Of a stretch of 54,968 nucleotides of DNA, positions 52,239 through 54,968 are shown in pieces (positions within the stretch are counted from its first letter, which is position 1; every line of letters starts with the position of its first letter). Both the position numbers and the translations under genes were made by a program. This DNA is from Halorientalis salina (GTDB lineage Archaea; Halobacteriota; Halobacteria; Halobacteriales; Haloarculaceae), in the NCBI RefSeq assembly GCF_005049285.1, contig NZ_SOSC01000016.1, forward strand, positions 1-54,968. The letters are read 5' to 3'. The notes below the pieces were generated by a model, which was given only the letters and a program-made list of their open reading frames with translations, ran no database searches and had not been told where the DNA came from.

Positions 52239-52820
52239 TTAGTCCTCCGCTGGCGGCTGGCCCCGGGCACTCCTGATCTCCTCGAAGTACGGATCGATAT
52301 CTCGCATGTCGTGGACGACTGCTCGCAGGGCTTGCAACACTGCAATGGCGAATGCAGGCTGGAGGTCGAGTTCCCTCGCTGCGACTCGTTCAGACATTGC
52401 TCCGTCAGTGTACGGTATCGCGTACGTGAGCGCGGCGGCGAGTTTTCCGAGGCCATGCCTGTCGATCAGGAGATCTAGGTCTTGATCCCGCGGGGAGCGT
52501 CCGAACGCATCGATGAGCGTAGGCGTGACCGTGTACTCGTCGCCGTCGAGATCTGCCGTCAGCGTGATCGGGACTGCCGAATACGTGTGCGTTTTCTGCG
52601 TGTCGTCCCGGGTGAGGACACCAAGGTCAACGAGTGTTGCCGTGTCCGAATACGCGGTCGTCCGGGGCAACTCTAACTCGTCGACGAGATCGTCGATGGT
52701 GACGTCGCCGGCTCGAAGCACGAACGTATAGAGACGTGCCAGTCGGGGCTCTTCGAGCAGGTGGGCAACCGAGAGGAGTCCATTGATCGCCCGCTCGGGA
52801 TCACCAGCGGTTTTCGACAT
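52239..52820 (-). CDS. DUF7437-like winged-helix regulator, putative antitoxin
   Basis: 193 residues from ATG 52820 (MSKTAGDPERAINGLLSVAH; ATG 52829 adds three residues). Winged helix at ~25-90: EEPRLARLYTFVLRAGDVTIDDLVDELELPRTTAYSDTATLVDLGVLTRDDTQKTHTYSAVP. The C-terminal half is helical (ALTYAIPYTDGAMSERVAARELDLQPAFAIAVLQALRAVVHDM). Its start lies on a palindrome (52822-52842), the usual arrangement for self-repression. The gene precedes a PIN-like gene. Confidence 0.82.
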   Translation of the reverse strand: MSKTAGDPERAINGLLSVAHLLEEPRLARLYTFVLRAGDVTIDDLVDELELPRTTAYSDTATLVDLGVLTRDDTQKTHTYSAVPITLTADLDGDEYTVTPTLIDAFGRSPRDQDLDLLIDRHGLGKLAAALTYAIPYTDGAMSERVAARELDLQPAFAIAVLQALRAVVHDMRDIDPYFEEIRSARGQPPAED

Positions 52821-52821
52821 A

Positions 52822-52842
52822 CAATACATAATTCGTGTATTG
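52822..52842. promoter_or_regulatory. Operator palindrome at the winged-helix/PIN promoter
   Basis: CAATACA (52822-52828), seven bases, TGTATTG (52836-52842), directly upstream of the winged-helix start and next to a TATA-like GGATTATTATCC (reverse strand, about 52843-52854). Binding here would block the basal machinery on a leaderless promoter. Confidence 0.65.
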
Positions 52843-52983
52843 GATAATAATCCTTGGGAGGGATCCCGGCGACACAGCACGCTCTCAGTCTCCCGTTGAT
52901 AACTGTCCGCTGTCGGGTAACGTGCGGCGAGTTCCGATACCAACGTAATCACCAAGCGTCGCGCTTCGAAGCGTCGCCATTCG

Positions 52984-53017
52984 CCAGATGGCCCACGGGC
53001 GGGCCTGGCGGACTGTG
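52984..53017 (+). repeat. 34-bp direct repeat, right copy
   Basis: Identical to 51463-51496. It is followed by CGGGCGGGTCGCACGG, where the left copy continues AGGGCAGCGCTCTCACGG; both share ...GGGC-G...CACGG, so homology may continue in decayed form for about 15 more bases. Confidence 0.85.
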
Positions 53018-53117
53018 CGGGCGGGTCGCACGGGGTGAGGAAACTAGCAGACGAAGCCAGGCTCAGCTGACGGTACGAAAGTATAATTGACAGAGGTAGC
53101 TATGTGTGAATAAGACG

Positions 53118-53240
53118 ATGGCGTTGGAGAACATCCCCACGGTCGAGGAACTGGCCGAAACGACTGGCCAGTCGAAAGAGCAACTCCAGAAGGACCGTGC
53201 GGCGGCTTCGAAGATGGCTCGTGGGTCTGACGACGAGTAA
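53118..53240 (+). CDS. 40-residue acidic protein
   Basis: ATG 53118 to TAA 53240: starts MALENIPTVEELAETTGQSK and continues EQLQKDRAAASKMARGSDDE. Composition is strongly haloarchaeal, and TVEELAETTGQSKEQL resembles a small helix-turn-helix or antitoxin tail. It lies between two toxin-antitoxin-like loci and could be an antitoxin fragment or a separate mini-protein. Confidence 0.5.
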   Translation: MALENIPTVEELAETTGQSKEQLQKDRAAASKMARGSDDE

Positions 53241-53391
53241 GAGCGCACTTTTTCATGGGGAGTTCAGGGTCGACGAACACGATCGATCAACTACTGGGTC
53301 ACACATCTGGACCAACTGAACCAGTCCCGACCCGGGATCTTACCCGTGCCCGATCCTCTGCATACATCGTCCACGGCAATTTCAACGAACT

Positions 53392-53887
53392 CTAATCACA
53401 GACACATTCGTGGGACAGCCCGGCGAGAGTGATGATCTGTGAATGAATCTCGGTTGCGAGTTCCAGCATTGCCGTCGCTCGTTCACGAGTGGCCTTCCCT
53501 GTCTGGTAGTACGTCTGCGCTCGGTTCTCCGCCCAGAGATCGACGAATCGAGACGCGACATCGTCGCTAAGAAATCCAACGTCGGCACTCCGGTTGATCG
53601 CAGTTGTATGCGATTGTGGGGGATTCGACGGGTCCTGATACCCCTCTTGAATCAACCAGAAGAGAAGCGTCTTCTCGATGGACGTGAATGCCGCCTCGAT
53701 GACGAGGGTGTAGTAGCCATCGGTGAGCAGGCGGTCGGCCCCTAATAGCGACCGGCATCCCTTCCGGAGGTGGACGAAACTTGCATCCGAAACATCTAGC
53801 CCCTGTTTCCTGCTCCTGCCCACCGCGCCGGAACGCCTCCTCCGCAGTGGAGAGCAACGGTTCGATGTCGTCGAGCGTGAGCGGCAT
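53392..53887 (-). pseudogene. HEPN-like protein gene with a frameshift
   Basis: The reading frame starts at ATG 53887 (MPLTLDDIEPLLSTAEEAFR) and then continues in another frame. The join is near a run of four G on the coding strand (CCCC at 53800-53803 on the plus strand). Removing one G links the parts into about 164 residues: ...EETG-LDVSDASFVHLRKGC...LLTDGYYTLVIEAAFTSIEKTLLFWLIQEGYQ...SRFVDLWAENRAQTYYQTGKATRERATAMLELATEIHSQIITLAG. The helical pattern with ENRAQTYYQTG (R-x3-YY) resembles HEPN RNases. It follows the MNT gene by 3 bp. It may be a real mutation, a sequencing error or a programmed shift. Confidence 0.68.
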
Positions 53888-53890
53888 CTG

Positions 53891-54574
53891 TTACGCACCA
53901 TCCTGTTCGGCTTCGTAGACGGTGTCTCGGACGACCTGAAGCGTTTCCGACTGTTCCAAGACGATCCCGCCATCAAATATCTCTGTCAATTTCTGCCCAT
54001 GTGACTCGGCGGACGCCGGCGTCTCAACGAGAACCTCGAACTGATAGCGGTCACCGTCAAACGTCTGCTCAGAGAGACTCTGACCGACCTGTGACCCGAG
54101 ACGGCGGCCGTAGGTTGCGTCGCCGTCGACAATCACGAGGAGGTCGATGTCACTGCGTCTGTCGGCTGCGCCCCGGGCGACGCTCCCGAAGAGGACAACG
54201 CCGATCAGTTCGGTTACCTTCTCGGACTCGGCAATCTGGGTTGTGAGTTCGTCGAGAAATGCTCGAACTGGCTTGCGGAACTCCTGCTGTGGAATCGCAA
54301 AGACCGGATCCGGCCGTTCGATATGCTCCTGATCGATACGAATGCGGGCTGGTTTGCCCGCCGTGACGTGGAGCACTCCAAGTTGTGTGAGAAGGTCGAC
54401 AGCACGCGACACTGAGGAGACATCCGCACCGGTAATCCGCGCCAGCTCACGCTGCGTGAATTCCTCGAACGGGTGATTCATAAGATGATGGAGAATATCC
54501 TGCATCGCCTGGTATCGGAAGACTCGCTCCTCGGGGAACGGAAAGTCGAGTCGTACGGCTGCCTGACTTTGCAT
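53891..54574 (-). CDS. Winged helix fused to an MNT-type nucleotidyltransferase
   Basis: 227 residues from ATG 54574. Winged helix at ~20-80 (RYQAMQDILHHLMNHPFEEFTQRELARITGADVSSVSRAVDLLTQLGVLHV), then a minimal nucleotidyltransferase with GS at 130-131 (LFGSVARGAADRRSDIDLLVI) and D142-I-D144 as metal ligands. In MNT/HEPN toxin-antitoxin systems the MNT enzyme adds nucleotides to the HEPN RNase to silence it. Here a winged helix is fused on, so one protein can also act as the repressor. The HEPN-like partner follows 3 bp downstream but is frameshifted. Confidence 0.87.
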   Translation of the reverse strand: MQSQAAVRLDFPFPEERVFRYQAMQDILHHLMNHPFEEFTQRELARITGADVSSVSRAVDLLTQLGVLHVTAGKPARIRIDQEHIERPDPVFAIPQQEFRKPVRAFLDELTTQIAESEKVTELIGVVLFGSVARGAADRRSDIDLLVIVDGDATYGRRLGSQVGQSLSEQTFDGDRYQFEVLVETPASAESHGQKLTEIFDGGIVLEQSETLQVVRDTVYEAEQDGA

Positions 54575-54587
54575 GATACGAGTGTAG

Positions 54588-54602
54588 TTGCATAATGTGC
54601 AA
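54588..54602. promoter_or_regulatory. Palindrome in the MNT promoter
   Basis: TTGCA, five bases TAATG, TGCAA, 14 bp upstream of the MNT start. The AT-rich centre overlaps the TATA-like region, and the encoded winged helix is a natural candidate to bind it. Confidence 0.5.
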
Positions 54603-54690
54603 AAGTCTTCGGGTCGGTCTGGACGCTACGAAGTTCCCCTCAATCCAATAATCAATAGAGACCACAGTCTTAGCTGATTGGGCGAGAAGC

Positions 54691-54740
54691 CTCCGTCCTC
54701 AAGGAGCGAACCGCAGTCGCGGTGAGCGAGTAGGGAGGAG
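54691..54740. repeat. Left-end hairpin of the next TnpB element
   Basis: Outer arms CTCC.../...GGAG and an inner perfect stem ACCGC (54710-54714), AGTC, GCGGT (54719-54723), about 70-115 bp before the tnpB start at 54809. Such a structure is expected at the left end of IS200/IS605 elements. Confidence 0.5.
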
Positions 54741-54808
54741 ATGAATCGCCCCGCGAAGCTGGGCGCATACTTTTACTTTCCTGCACCTGGATAACCCATG
54801 TACGGCGC

Positions 54809-54968
54809 ATGGATTACGTGCTCAAATACCGGCTCTTGCCCACCACATCGCAGCGCGAGCAGTTGGACTGGGTACGTGATACCGTGCGACAGGTGTATAA
54901 TCACGCCCTCCACCGGTTCAACCGTCTTCCTGACTCGGCTGGCACGGTCACGCAGCGAGTACGGAAAG
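54809..54968 (+). CDS. tnpB: IS200/IS605-type TnpB, N-terminal fragment cut by the window edge
   Basis: ATG 54809; 53 residues visible (MDYVLKYRLLPTTSQREQLD, then WVRDTVRQVYNHALHRFNRL). The short strand with basic residues, then T-x2-Q-x2-Q-L-D and V-R-Q-x-Y-N-H-A, is the N-terminal wedge pattern of haloarchaeal TnpB. The catalytic part lies outside the window. It differs from both other TnpB proteins here. Confidence 0.85.
   Translation, partial: MDYVLKYRLLPTTSQREQLDWVRDTVRQVYNHALHRFNRLPDSAGTVTQRVRK

Overview
This window comes from a halophilic archaeon (class Halobacteria). The predicted proteins are very acidic, the coding DNA is GC-rich, most genes start at or close to TATA-type promoters without a Shine-Dalgarno, and many products belong to archaeal or haloarchaeal families: a thermosome, TFB, an HTH_10 (Bat-like) regulator, an F420-dependent LLM oxidoreductase, and several tiny zinc-ribbon proteins. 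I do not assign a genus. I see no rRNA, tRNA or CRISPR array.

1-19.9 kb is chromosomal-type and metabolic. After a cut-off TnpB (1-106) and a Gln-rich CBS-domain protein come genes that together read as a one-carbon/amide module: two formamidase/acetamidase paralogs (3111-4373 and 10910-12178), an AmiS/UreI-type amide/urea channel (6246-6770), a molybdopterin-dependent formate dehydrogenase (12365-14482), the molybdenum-cofactor genes mobA and yqeC, an aldehyde:ferredoxin-oxidoreductase homolog without its iron-sulfur cysteines (15243-17018), and a formaldehyde-dehydrogenase-like zinc alcohol dehydrogenase (17177-18343). The inferred flow is formamide uptake, hydrolysis to formate and ammonia, then oxidation to CO2, with an aldehyde branch feeding formate. 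A TnpB transposon (about 9.34-10.91 kb) ends exactly at the stop codon of the second formamidase. A divergent thermosome with a His-rich tail lies inside the module.

19.9-31.3 kb looks like an integrated plasmid or provirus. It has a tyrosine recombinase, a ParA ATPase with a small partner gene preceded by two blocks of 13-bp iterons, a tandem pair of zinc-ribbon proteins, a membrane-anchored HerA/VirB4-like ATPase between two opposite-strand membrane proteins, and several small unknown genes. They are separated by unusually long AT-rich gaps in which an AATTATG-containing motif recurs.

31.4-46.8 kb returns to ordinary genes: pirin, a methyltransferase, a DUF2250-type regulator, an LLM oxidoreductase, a Baeyer-Villiger-type monooxygenase, a GIDE-domain membrane protein, a secreted LolA-like protein, a six-PAS protein, a thiamine-type ABC transporter operon (thiB-thiP-thiQ) and a DHH phosphoesterase.

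46.8-55 kb is accessory and gene-poor. A ~180-bp non-coding sequence is present twice (47.3 and 49.0 kb) on either side of a zinc-ribbon membrane protein. There is a divergent TFB, ~1 kb of GC-rich low-complexity DNA, a winged-helix/PIN pair enclosed by a perfect 34-bp direct repeat, a winged-helix/MNT nucleotidyltransferase beside a frameshifted HEPN-like partner, and a second cut-off TnpB at the window end.
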